From positions 1 through 64,000 of the forward strand of contig JAKPKV010000137.1 in NCBI GenBank assembly GCA_029553475.1: a DNA stretch of 64,000 bases, read 5' to 3'. This document shows, piece after piece, positions 9,965 through 18,504 of this stretch. Within the stretch, counting starts at the first letter, position 1. Each line of letters begins with the position of its first letter. This DNA is from Armatimonadota bacterium. GTDB taxonomy: Bacteria; Armatimonadota; Hebobacteria; CAIYQO01. The notes beneath the pieces were generated by a model, which was not told the DNA's origin, made no database searches, and saw nothing but the letters and a program-made list of their open reading frames with translations. The translations under genes were made by a program, and so were the position numbers.

Positions 9965-10074
9965 GTAGGGAGCACGGGGAGGATAGGGAGGAGATGTCCA
10001 TCACGTTCTTCTGGGCTAACCTTTCTTTGAAGAATGTACTGGATTATCCTCCCCAACCTCCCTGAAATCCCTAC
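9965..10074. repeat. Clustered GGGGAGGATA/GTAGGGA motifs in both orientations
   Basis: GTAGGGA (9965), GGGGAGGATA (9976) and AGGGAGG (9985) recur as reverse complements at 10046-10055, 10057-10063 and 10068-10074. The order is shuffled, so this is not one simple hairpin. The cluster lies beside the primase remnant and could be iterons or an origin of the integrated element; that role is inference. Apart from this cluster and the hairpin at 10120, I see nothing in the gene-free stretch 9748-10160. Confidence 0.45.
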
Positions 10075-10119
10075 ATTGATTAGATGATCCGGTGGGCGCG
10101 GCGTGATGCGGATGAGAGA

Positions 10120-10143
10120 GTGCCCCGCCGGGTGACGGGGCAC
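10120..10143 (-). terminator. Hairpin downstream of the primase remnant
   Basis: A perfect 8-bp stem GTGCCCCG/CGGGGCAC with an 8-base loop lies 17 bases beyond the primase stop. No clear U-run follows on either strand. It may end minus-strand transcription from the element. Confidence 0.5.
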
Positions 10144-10160
10144 GTGTTGCGTGTGAGGGA

Positions 10161-11675
10161 TTAGTAGTCGTCAGGCGCAGGTAGCTGTTCCTCCTCGCGC
10201 ATACGGAGTTGGAGGCCAGTGTACCCTTTCCTCCCGCCATGACGCTTATCGCTTTTGATGCCGAAGGACTGCTCACGGCCCTTTAGATCTCTGGAGAACT
10301 TGGTAAAGGAAGGGACATGCCGCATACCGCGTTTACTGAGCCAGTCCTCATAGCACGCGTAGATCTCATGGGTGGTCAGGAATCCGTTGCCTCCGATGTC
10401 AAAGGTCTCGCTGATGAACTGATCCAATTCGTCTTGGTCTTCGACGAACTCATCCGACGACTCGACCACCGGCGCGGGGTATCGCAAGTTCCGCCCATCT
10501 TCCACCCATAGACGGCATCCCTCTGCCATCCATGCCAGGATACCTTCTGCCTCCTGGAGGAGCACTTCCTCGTATGCCGGATGTCGTTCATTCTCGGGAA
10601 TCTGCACCTCAAACGGTATCAGTTTCAACCGGCGGCGCGCTCCGGTGGAGAAGTCGCGTATTTGTGGGATGTGGTTCGTCAGCACGAAGAGCGTGTGCGA
10701 CGGCATGAATGTCACTGGTGCCCGGTACAGCCCCCGTGCGTTGATGGGGTCACGGCTGCAGAGCATTTTCACTGCGCCGTCCGACAATACAGTGCCGGCA
10801 TCAGGTTCGGATGCGACCACAAACCGCCGCCCTTTCAGGGATAGCAGGACAGGGGTAGCATTCTCCCCGTCGGGTTTGCTGCCGATGAACACTTCGGGCC
10901 TGATTTGGCATGCATAACCATCGCTGTCAACGCCAAGCAGGGTCATGACCGTCTTCATCAGCGTCGATTTACCGTTGTGTCCCTCACCGTAGCAGACGAA
11001 GAATGCCTCCTCAACGACAGTGCCGACTAGCGCCAGCCCCAAGGCGCGTTGCAGGAATACTACCATCTCTTCCCGCTCGCCCATGATTTGCCGCAGGAAC
11101 GCTAGGAACGTCGGACATCCGACCTGGGTTGTACCGGTAGGGAATCATCCGGGTGATAAGATCATCCGGTGAGTGCGGGCGCAACCGGCCGGTTCGCAGG
11201 TCGAGTGTGCCGTTGTTGAAGTTCACGAGCCAGGTTGTATCAGGGGCGTCGAAGCTGCTGGCTGGCGTTCGGATACCGGGCAAACAGGCTGCGAGTTCAA
11301 TCACATTATTGATCTTCGCGCGCGAGTGCAGCGTGCGGTGATGCCGTTCTGCGGCAAGGTAGGCATGTCGGTCCTGCTTTGCATGCAGTTCGGATGCCAT
11401 CACGTCCAGCATTCTCCGGTAGCTGTCGTGTATCGCCCCTTCCACGTCAGGCACCCAGCGGCGGCCATTAAAGAGGTACCACGCCTTCTCCTGCACATTG
11501 TACCGGGCTTGCCCCGGATCACATCAGCGAATCGTTCTGCGGCCCCCAATTCGGTATCGGTATAGACAGCCGGTGGCTTAGAGGATTGCTCTTCCGCATC
11601 GGGCACATGGGCGGGCATAGGCGCGTAGTTGTCGCACAGCCCCTTCCCCAGGTCAAAGGTCTCTTCTACGGTCAT
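10161..11675 (-). pseudogene. Phage/plasmid primase-helicase (D5/P4 type) with two frameshifts
   Basis: The start is ATG at 11675 behind AAGGAG. The N-terminal part ends in GAAERFADVIRG. The sense then shifts frame near 11510 to QARYNVQEKAWYLFNGRRW, a typical primase segment. A second shift near 11124-11130 leads from IPYRYNPG to CPTFLAFLRQIMGEREEMV and on to the stop. The superfamily 3 helicase part has Walker A GEGHNGKST and runs through a D5-type C-terminal region (DEFVEDQDELDQFISE) that feeds into a winged-helix-like tail. Intact homologues would unwind and prime element DNA. Two independent shifts argue for a dead gene, or for poor sequence quality here. Downstream is a hairpin. Confidence 0.75.
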
Positions 11676-11679
11676 CAAG

Positions 11680-11754
11680 TCACTCCTTGTGGTTAATGTC
11701 ATCCCTATTGCTGATCCATGCCACCGCCGCGGGATTGTCATCGGGGCACGGCAT
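11680..11754 (-). CDS. Possible 24-residue small protein between HTH gene and primase
   Basis: The frame MPCPDDNPAAVAWISNRDD ends in INHKE-stop. Its last codons form the AAGGAG ribosome site of the primase. Read back, the same frame is open to the TGA of the upstream HTH gene, so it could also be a C-terminal remnant separated by a nonsense change. The acidic, non-repetitive content looks coding, but no ribosome site is obvious. Confidence 0.25.
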   Translation of the reverse strand: MPCPDDNPAAVAWISNRDDINHKE

Positions 11755-11784
11755 ATCTTCGTCCCAGGCTATCGCTGCAGCCGG

Positions 11785-12195
11785 TCATTCTTCAGGCAGT
11801 GGCGCTGGCCTGGCGGCTTTCACCCTCTCCGGGTGGCACAGCACTACCATCGCGCCCCATATAGTCGCTGGATCGACATCATTCAGCACTAGCTCATAGT
11901 GCCGGTCACCTTCCGTCCATCGCACGACCCATTCCACTTGGGTTGGAGGATGCTGCATCAGATCGAGAAGCTGCATGGTCACCGTCGGGGCATCATTCGG
12001 CAGGGAATTCTCCTGGTCACGTGCTGTGCGCATCCCGGCCAGGGCTTCCACCTCAGCACGTCGCACTACTTTCCCCTGCTTCTTTGCTGCCGGCTGATAC
12101 GCTGCCAGGCGCTTCTCTTTCACCATCCGGTACACCGTCCCACGGTCCACACCAAGCCGTTCTGCGGCCTCCGCGATGGTCATCCACTCATGCAT
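11785..12195 (-). CDS. Excisionase-like helix-turn-helix DNA-binding protein
   Basis: 136 residues. The N-terminal winged HTH of the MerR/excisionase (HTH_17) type is clear: MTIAEAAERLGVDRGTVYRMV, then a wing ending KVVRRAEVEAL. The C-terminal half (about 60-136) is unfamiliar and acidic, with WVVRWTEGDRHYELVLNDVD. A GGAGGAG site precedes the ATG. It lies between integrase and primase, where excision or copy-control regulators usually sit. Four phased direct repeats just upstream (12249-12286) are natural targets for this protein, suggesting autoregulation. That is inference. Confidence 0.75.
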   Translation of the reverse strand: MHEWMTIAEAAERLGVDRGTVYRMVKEKRLAAYQPAAKKQGKVVRRAEVEALAGMRTARDQENSLPNDAPTVTMQLLDLMQHPPTQVEWVVRWTEGDRHYELVLNDVDPATIWGAMVVLCHPERVKAARPAPLPEE

Positions 12196-12235
12196 GGCTG
12201 CTCTCCTCCTCTGGGGGCAAGCGTACCCCCTCTCT

Positions 12236-12266
12236 ATTATACACCGCAGTTGCGATAAAGTTGCAA
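12236..12266 (-). promoter_or_regulatory. Promoter of the HTH gene
   Basis: On the minus strand TTGCAA (12261-12266) and TATAAT (12236-12241) are 19 bases apart. The -35 region is inside the repeat array, so a bound regulator would compete with RNA polymerase. Confidence 0.5.
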
Positions 12267-12286
12267 CAGTTTCAACAAAGTTTCAA
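12249..12286. promoter_or_regulatory. Operator array of four GTT(G/T)C(A/G)A repeats
   Basis: Plus-strand heptamers GTTGCGA, GTTGCAA, GTTTCAA and GTTTCAA start at 12249, 12260, 12269 and 12280, so the spacing is 11, 9 and 11 bases, about one helical turn each. They overlap the promoter of the excisionase-like gene. Helical phasing is typical of cooperative HTH binding. The rest of the gap to the integrase (12287-12447) shows nothing further. Confidence 0.55.
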
Positions 12287-12447
12287 AGATTCTTTGGCGA
12301 AACATCCCGTACAAGCTGATGTTCGCTATGCCAGCAGTTAGCTAGACGGCAGATCGAAGGCGCCGGCCACTCCACGAAGAGCATGCCGACGCCGAAACGA
12401 AGTTGAGCATAGTTGGGGAAGCCCGATATGGATACCGGGCCATTCGG

Positions 12448-13419
12448 TTACCGCAGCCGTTTTCGCCCACTGGTGGGCTGTGGCAGGTTGAGCCTGTCTG
12501 CCGGCCCAAAGGCGCGGTGCTTGGCTACGACGTCGGACTGCGCCAACTCCGCATACTTGCGGGTCATGTCCAGCGTGGTATGCCCCAGCATCTTCTGCAG
12601 CGCGAAGACGTCGCCGCCGTTGCGCAGGAACTGCACCGCGAAGAATCGGCGAAAGGTGTGACAACCGCACTGGTCACGCGATAGCCCCGCCTTCTCCCCA
12701 TGGCGTTTGACGATGTCCAGCACGTACCGGCGGTCCAGCGGCTCGCCATAACAGTTGATGAAGACGGCCGGCTGGTTCGTGACGCCGGCGCATTTCGCCA
12801 GGTACTGCCGCAAGGCCCGCGCGGTCGATTCGCCATACGGCACCTGCCGCTGCTTGTTGCCCTTCGCCATGGTGACCGTGATGATGCGCTCGCCGGGGTC
12901 CAGATCCTCAATGCGCAACCCCGTCAGTTCCGATACGCGCAGGCCGGTGTCGCAGAGCAGCAGCATCAGCGCGAAGTCGCGGGCGCCGGTGAAGGTCTTC
13001 CGGTCGCATGACGCCAGCAATGCCTCCACCTGCCCGGCGGCATACGTCTTCATCACGACGTTCCGCACCTTTGGCTTGCCGACACCCTCCATTGGATTGG
13101 AGTCTAGTAAACCCTCGGCATACAGGAATTTGAACCAGACCGACAGCACCTGCCAACTATGCCGTGCCGTTACGCTACTCCGGGTAAGCTGCCGTTGGGA
13201 GAGGAAATCACGGATCAGCGTCGCGGTGATCGCCCCCACGGCAATGTCAGGATGGTGCTCGTCGAGATAACGCCGGAAGGCACGGAACTCGTTCCGGTAG
13301 AACTCGTCGATGGTGCGCGGCGAGTAGTTCAACGCCCGGCAGTGGGTGTAGAAGAGTTCGATGCACTGGTCGAAGTGCGTGCGGGGAGAAACCCGCACCT
13401 GCAGGGAAGTGGTGCCCAT
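12448..13419 (-). CDS. Tyrosine recombinase / integrase
   Basis: 323 residues from the ATG at 13419, which has GGAGG eight bases upstream. A TTG 14 codons earlier is open but has no ribosome site. An N-terminal SAM-like core-binding domain (SPRTIDEFYRNEFRAFRRYL) precedes the catalytic domain. The active-site set is complete: Arg in TGLRVSEL (161), Lys (186), HTFRR (His254, Arg257), His280 in LGHTTLD and Tyr289. It integrates and excises DNA by strand exchange. The gene begins about 160 bases from the 3' end of tRNA-Pro, a standard attachment target, and reads away from it. Confidence 0.92.
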   Translation of the reverse strand: MGTTSLQVRVSPRTHFDQCIELFYTHCRALNYSPRTIDEFYRNEFRAFRRYLDEHHPDIAVGAITATLIRDFLSQRQLTRSSVTARHSWQVLSVWFKFLYAEGLLDSNPMEGVGKPKVRNVVMKTYAAGQVEALLASCDRKTFTGARDFALMLLLCDTGLRVSELTGLRIEDLDPGERIITVTMAKGNKQRQVPYGESTARALRQYLAKCAGVTNQPAVFINCYGEPLDRRYVLDIVKRHGEKAGLSRDQCGCHTFRRFFAVQFLRNGGDVFALQKMLGHTTLDMTRKYAELAQSDVVAKHRAFGPADRLNLPQPTSGRKRLR

Positions 13420-13522
13420 GTCGCGGACCTCCAGTGGTAGATTCGCGAGACTGGTCCGCAAAGTGGGGATGCCGGCAGTCTGTGGCGCAAGTGGGGGTTG
13501 CCGACAAGGCTAAAACGCTGAA

Positions 13523-13544
13523 GACCCCCGCTTTCGCGAGGGTC
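13523..13544 (-). terminator. Terminator of tRNA-Pro
   Basis: On the minus strand GACCCTCGC, a short loop and GCGGGGGTC form a GC hairpin 33 bases after the tRNA CCA. It is followed by TTC and a TTTT further on. Confidence 0.55.
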
Positions 13545-13575
13545 CTCGTGTGTATCTGAACTCATTTGAGCCTGA

Positions 13576-13653
<78 letters not shown>

Positions 13654-13662
13654 ATGCCGCCT

Positions 13663-13691
13663 ACTGTAGCACCCCGCGCGCGTTTCGTCAA
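13663..13691 (-). promoter_or_regulatory. tRNA-Pro promoter
   Basis: On the minus strand TTGACG (13686-13691) and TACAGT (13663-13668) are separated by exactly 17 bases, and the -10 lies ten bases before the tRNA 5' end. Confidence 0.7.
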
Positions 13692-13709
13692 CTGCGCGCG
13701 GGGGACACG

Positions 13710-13764
13710 CCGACAGCCCGGCTCCGGCGCGGCGTCCTGCCGCGGGGCGGAACCGGGCTGTCGG
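13710..13764 (-). terminator. Long hairpin after the kinase/regulator operon
   Basis: Arms at 13710-13726 and 13748-13764 pair over 17 bases with one mismatch (a G-U pair in RNA). The hairpin lies between the response regulator stop and the tRNA promoter, so it probably ends the two-component transcript. No U-run is visible. The rest of the 13692-13947 gap shows no gene. Confidence 0.45.
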
Positions 13765-13947
13765 CAGACGTGCGTCATGCCAATGCGAAAGGCCCGTCCA
13801 TAGGCCGCACCATCCTGGTGGGATCATCCCTGCTGACGAGTCTGTCAGCGCCCTCGTCATTACTGAGAGTATACGCGCCTCCCGGCGACCGCACTATCAG
13901 GGAATCCCTGATCTTGCCCTTCGAAAAACCCGATTCTTGCGAGGATG

Positions 13948-14601
13948 TCAATCCCCCAGCGAGGTTAATCCCTCGCGAATGGCGTATTTCGTCAGCTCGG
14001 CGATACTATGCAGGTCGAGCTTCTCCATGAGTTGGGCGCGGTGCGTCTCCACCGTCTTCACGCTGAGCATCAACCGCTCGGCGATAGCCTTGACCGATTC
14101 CCCTTCCGCGAGGAGCTGCAGCACTTCCCGCTCACGCGGACTCAACAGGGTGAACGCGCTGGACTCGTCGCGCTGCAGATTCGCCACGTAGTCCTGAATC
14201 AACTGCGTGTTGATGCGCTCGCTCAGGTACAGCTTCCCCGCCAGCACGGTGCGGATGGCCGTCACCAGCTCCTCGAAGGCGCAATCCTTCAGCAGGTAGC
14301 CGCGGGCGCCCGCTTTCAGCATCGCGGTGACGTAGCGGCGGTCGGCATGCATGGACAGGCCCACCACCTTGATCGCCGGGCAGACGTCCAGCAGCTGGCG
14401 GGTCGCGTCAATGCCGTTCATGTCCGGCATGCGGACATCAATGATCGCGACGGCGGGCGCCAGCGCGCCGGCGAGCTCCACCGCGTCGCGCCCATCCTCC
14501 GCTTCGGCGATGACGGCAAAATCCGCTTCCTGTTCCAGCAGCCCGCGCAGGCCCTGGCGGACAATCTTGTGGTCGTCGGCAAGGAGCAGCGTGATCGGCA
14601 T
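13948..14601 (-). CDS. NarL/FixJ-family response regulator
   Basis: 217 residues. The receiver domain (about 3-120) has the acidic pocket DD at 9-10, the phosphoacceptor Asp55 in IIDVRMPDMNG and the conserved Lys in YLLKD. A LuxR-type HTH (about 150-210) follows, with LSPREREVLQLLAEG, KAIAERL and VKTVETHR. It begins three bases after the stop of the histidine kinase, so the two are one operon and almost certainly a cognate pair. It would bind DNA as a phosphorylated dimer. The targets are not evident from the sequence. Confidence 0.95.
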   Translation of the reverse strand: MPITLLLADDHKIVRQGLRGLLEQEADFAVIAEAEDGRDAVELAGALAPAVAIIDVRMPDMNGIDATRQLLDVCPAIKVVGLSMHADRRYVTAMLKAGARGYLLKDCAFEELVTAIRTVLAGKLYLSERINTQLIQDYVANLQRDESSAFTLLSPREREVLQLLAEGESVKAIAERLMLSVKTVETHRAQLMEKLDLHSIAELTKYAIREGLTSLGD

Positions 14602-14604
14602 CGG

Positions 14605-17600
14605 TTACTCCACTTCTCCGGGCACGGCGGACGGCAGCGGCGCCGCGAGCTCGACGCGCGTGCCGGCGCCGGGTCGCGAGGTGATGGTGAGCGTGCCGCC
14701 GAAGTGGCGCAGCCGCTCGCGAATACTGAACAGCCCATACCCGCTGCGCTGCTCTTCGACGGCCGCGGGATCGAAACCGACGCCGTCATCCGTCACGGCG
14801 ACGGTAATGGTGCCGGCCTGCGCTTCGGCAGAGATCGTCACCTGGCTGGCGCGGGCATGCTTCACCGCATTCATCAGCAGCTCGCGCACGATGGAAAAGA
14901 GCAGCGCCCGGTGGTCGTCGCTGACCAGGCGGAAATGCCCGGCCACGCCCACCGCCACCCGCAGGCCATGCCGCTGCTGTATCTGTTCACCGAGCCACTC
15001 CAGCGCGGCAATCAGCCCCAGCTCATAGAGCACCGGGGGACTGAGCTCGAAGGTGAGGGTGCGCGCGCTCTGGATGGAGGATGCCAGCAGCGCCCGCGCC
15101 TCATCAACGGCCTCGCGCAGCGCCGGGGCGACCTGCGCGCGCAGGCCGCCCAGCATGATCTGCAGCAGGGCCAGGTTCTGGATGATCGAGTCGTGCAGGT
15201 CGGCCGCGATGCGGCGGCGCTCGCGCTCCTCCGCCTGCGAGAGTTCCGAGGCGAGCCCGAGCAGCTCGCGCTGGTATTCGCGCACCTGTTCCTCCGCCAG
15301 CTTGCGCGCGGTGATATCGTAGAAGACGGCGGCAAAGCGCCCGATGCGCGGGGAGAAGACGGACGCCACCACGTGCTTGCCGAGGGTGGGCAGCTCCGCC
15401 TCGAAGCGCGAGGGCACCCCGGTCTCGGCCACGTGCGCGCAGATCGGCAAGAGCAGCGCCATCGTCTCCGCGACGCCGAAAATGGCGCTGCCCCGCTCAC
15501 CGACCGGCGACGCCGCCGCCCACCCCAGCATCTCCCGCAGCGCGGGGTTCATCTGGTCCACGATCCAGTCCACGGGCCGACCCCCCGCGTCGTAGACGAT
15601 TTCGCAGAGCATGAAGCCTTCATTCATATGGGCGAACAGCGCCTGGTACTGCCATTCGCTCTCGCGCAGCGCCGTCTCTGTCTGCTTGCGCGCGGTGATA
15701 TCCATGACGGTGCCGATGAGATACTGCAGGGCGCCCGCGTCGTCATACACCCCGGCGCCGATCTCGATGACCCAGACGGTGTGCCCCGCCCGGTGGCGGA
15801 AGCGCAGCTCGACGGAATACGGCTCCCGCGCTGCCAGCGCCGCCGCGACCGCCGCGTTCGCGCGCTGCAGATCCTCCGGGAAGATGATGTCCGTGAAGGC
15901 GAGGTGCCCGGAGAGGAACTCCTCCTTCGGATACCCAAAAATCTCCGCGACGTGATCGCTCAGGAAGAGGGTGCGATGCTGCGGCTCCGCCGTCGTCATC
16001 CAGATCATCCCCGGGAAGGTCTCGACGATGCGGCGGAAACGCTCCTCGCTGGTGCGGAGCGCCTCCTCCGCCTGTTTGCGCTCGGTGATATCCACCACGA
16101 ACACCGCGACCCGCGTGACCGTGCCCTGGGCATCGAAGACCGGGCAGTTCGTATGCGCGAGGATGCGCCCGTTCCGCGCATCCTCGTAACAGACGGTTTC
16201 CCCGGTGGCAAACACGCGGTCAATCTGTGCCTTGCGCGACGCCGCCAGGTCGGGATCGAGCAACGCGTAGGCATAGGTGCCGACCAGGGCATCCGCCGTA
16301 CGGCCGAAGCGCTGCGCGCCCGGCTCGTTGATGGCCATAATCGTGCCGGCGGCATCGAGCAGCATGGATAAGCCCATCGGCGCGTTGAACATCGCCCGCA
16401 GCTCCGCCTCCCGCGCGCGCAGCGCTTCCTCCGCCTGCTTGCGCTCGGTGATATCCATCGCGACCATGGCCACCCGGTCGGGGCCGGTCGCGAAGAGGGA
16501 GATCAGCAGGTGGCGCAGCAGCCGGGGATGGTAATATTCGAACACCTGCGGCGCGCGCCCCTCCGCCGCCGCCGCCATCACCGGCAACAGCGCCTGGACC
16601 TGCGCGGCGCCGAAGAGCTCGTGCGCGCCGCGCCCGACGATCTGCGACGGCGGCAGCCCGATAATTTGCGTGATGGCGTAGTTCGCCTCCAGCACCGTCC
16701 AGTCCGTCAACGCCCCGTGGGCATCGTAGCGCAGGGCATTGAGGGTCATCCCCTCATTCATGTGCTCGAACAGGCCGCGGTATTTCTCCTCGCTCTCCCG
16801 CAGGTGCTGCATCGCCTCCTTGCGCTCGGTGATATCCATGGACACCATCGCGAAATGCTCCGGCTGCACCTCGAAGAGCGAGAGCACCAGGTGCTTGCGC
16901 AGCTCCGGCGAGTAGGCTTCAAACTGAATCGGCTGATGCGCGGTGACGACGTGCGAGACGAACGGCAGGTATCGCGCCAGCCGCGCCGGACCCAGCACCG
17001 CGCTCGCGCGCCGGCCCAGGCTGGCGCCTGCGCCGACCTGCGCCGTCTTCTCCAGCGCGGGGTTGATCTCGCGGATGATCCAGTCCACCACCCGCCCGGC
17101 GTCGTCGCGCACCACCTCGCAGATATTCGCGCCTTCGTTCATGTGCTCGAACAGGCCGCGATACTTCTCTTCGCTGCGGCGGAGCGCCTGCTCTGCGCGC
17201 TCGCGCTCGGCGATCTCCTCGATCAGCTCGGCGTTCGTCCGCGCCAGCTCCTCGGTGCGCTGCTCCACCAGCAGCTCCAGCGTGTCATGCGCGCGGCGTA
17301 GTTGCTCCTCGATGTCGGCGCGCTCGCGGATCTCATGGCGCAGTTGCTGGGTGGGACGCTGGTCGGCGCCGATGACGACAATGCCGACCACGTCACCGTA
17401 CCCGTCCCGCAGGTACGAGCAAGTGACGGCGACGGGCAGCTCCTCCCCCGCGCGGGTGTGAAACACCGCGTCGTGCTCGACCGCCGTCGCCAGCGAACAG
17501 CCGGGGAAGGGCCATTCGGGCTGGCCGGTGTCCGGCAAGTAGTAGAGGTCGGGCAGCGCGCGCCCGACGAGCTCCGCATCGCCCCACCCCAACAGGCGCA

Positions 17601-18393
17601 CGGCGGTGGGGTTCACCTGGAGGATGGCCCCCTCTTCCGTCGCCAGGATGATCAGCTCTTTCACGTGGCCGACGATGTAGTGCGCGGCCAGCGACGTCGT
17701 CGGCACGATGAAGCGGTGCCAGGCGACGGCGTAGGTCAGCCCGACGGCGAACAGCAGGTGCTCGACGGCCCAGAGCGTCTCGGTGCCCCAGAAAGGCGGC
17801 AGGAGATAGCGGCGCGTGATCTCAATGGCCAGCGCCAGCACCCCGGCGCGCAGCACGGTCTCCGCCTGCTGGCGTTCCCGCCGGCGGTTGGCATGCACTC
17901 CCCAACGCCAGACGATGAGCAGCGCCGGCAACACGGTCAGGTACTGATACCAGGTGTAGAGGGCGTCCCAGCCCGTGCGCGACGGGATGCTGATGAGCGT
18001 GCCCCACTGGGGATGCCGCGCGAAGGTCGCCACGCCGAAGGGCGTGGTGATGCTGTAGGCGAACAGCACCGCGGCCACCGCGTAGAGCGGGATCACCAAC
18101 AGGTGCGCGGCCGCCGGGCGGCGGGTGCCGGTGAGGGTGAGCGCCGCATGCAGCGCCGCCGCCGGGTAAAAGATCCAGCCGATGGCGGAGAGCTGGTGCC
18201 AGACGACGCAGGCGCCGTAATTGGTGACGACCAGGCGAAATGCCTGCGCGCCCGTGCCGAGTGCGAGCAGCAGGCACAGCACCAGCAGCGCGCGATTGGG
18301 CGCCCCTCCGCGATTGGCGTGCCAGGCATACCCGCCGCACCAGAGGAGCGCCAGCGCCGCGACCAGGAAGATGACGGCGTTCAGGTCATGCAT
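14605..18393 (-). CDS. Membrane-bound multi-PAS sensor histidine kinase (NarX/NreB-like core)
   Basis: 1262 residues. The N-terminus is a seven-helix membrane sensor (about 1-220) like the histidine-kinase 7TM family. Six PAS-type domains follow (about 225-350, 408-535, 536-660, 662-790, 791-920, 921-1045), with a coiled coil near 355-405. Each later domain ends in a DITERK/DITARK linker. The HisKA_3 segment carries the phospho-His in ERERRRIAADLHDS, and the HATPase domain has DDGVGFDP and GLFSIRERL. Three PAS domains begin with near-identical (L)FxHMNEG blocks, showing internal duplication. It would phosphorylate the adjacent response regulator. The signal is unknown, and no heme or flavin motif can be assigned by eye. 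Confidence 0.93.
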   Translation of the reverse strand: MHDLNAVIFLVAALALLWCGGYAWHANRGGAPNRALLVLCLLLALGTGAQAFRLVVTNYGACVVWHQLSAIGWIFYPAAALHAALTLTGTRRPAAAHLLVIPLYAVAAVLFAYSITTPFGVATFARHPQWGTLISIPSRTGWDALYTWYQYLTVLPALLIVWRWGVHANRRRERQQAETVLRAGVLALAIEITRRYLLPPFWGTETLWAVEHLLFAVGLTYAVAWHRFIVPTTSLAAHYIVGHVKELIILATEEGAILQVNPTAVRLLGWGDAELVGRALPDLYYLPDTGQPEWPFPGCSLATAVEHDAVFHTRAGEELPVAVTCSYLRDGYGDVVGIVVIGADQRPTQQLRHEIRERADIEEQLRRAHDTLELLVEQRTEELARTNAELIEEIAERERAEQALRRSEEKYRGLFEHMNEGANICEVVRDDAGRVVDWIIREINPALEKTAQVGAGASLGRRASAVLGPARLARYLPFVSHVVTAHQPIQFEAYSPELRKHLVLSLFEVQPEHFAMVSMDITERKEAMQHLRESEEKYRGLFEHMNEGMTLNALRYDAHGALTDWTVLEANYAITQIIGLPPSQIVGRGAHELFGAAQVQALLPVMAAAAEGRAPQVFEYYHPRLLRHLLISLFATGPDRVAMVAMDITERKQAEEALRAREAELRAMFNAPMGLSMLLDAAGTIMAINEPGAQRFGRTADALVGTYAYALLDPDLAASRKAQIDRVFATGETVCYEDARNGRILAHTNCPVFDAQGTVTRVAVFVVDITERKQAEEALRTSEERFRRIVETFPGMIWMTTAEPQHRTLFLSDHVAEIFGYPKEEFLSGHLAFTDIIFPEDLQRANAAVAAALAAREPYSVELRFRHRAGHTVWVIEIGAGVYDDAGALQYLIGTVMDITARKQTETALRESEWQYQALFAHMNEGFMLCEIVYDAGGRPVDWIVDQMNPALREMLGWAAASPVGERGSAIFGVAETMALLLPICAHVAETGVPSRFEAELPTLGKHVVASVFSPRIGRFAAVFYDITARKLAEEQVREYQRELLGLASELSQAEERERRRIAADLHDSIIQNLALLQIMLGGLRAQVAPALREAVDEARALLASSIQSARTLTFELSPPVLYELGLIAALEWLGEQIQQRHGLRVAVGVAGHFRLVSDDHRALLFSIVRELLMNAVKHARASQVTISAEAQAGTITVAVTDDGVGFDPAAVEEQRSGYGLFSIRERLRHFGGTLTITSRPGAGTRVELAAPLPSAVPGEVE

Positions 18394-18504
18394 GCGGCAT
18401 CCATCCTCCGGCAGTCCCCGCCGGAATTACTGCCGTTGATTATACACCATATTCGCGCGGGAGCGCCTAACCGCCCATGGCGGCCGGGGAGGGCGGACGC
18501 GGCG

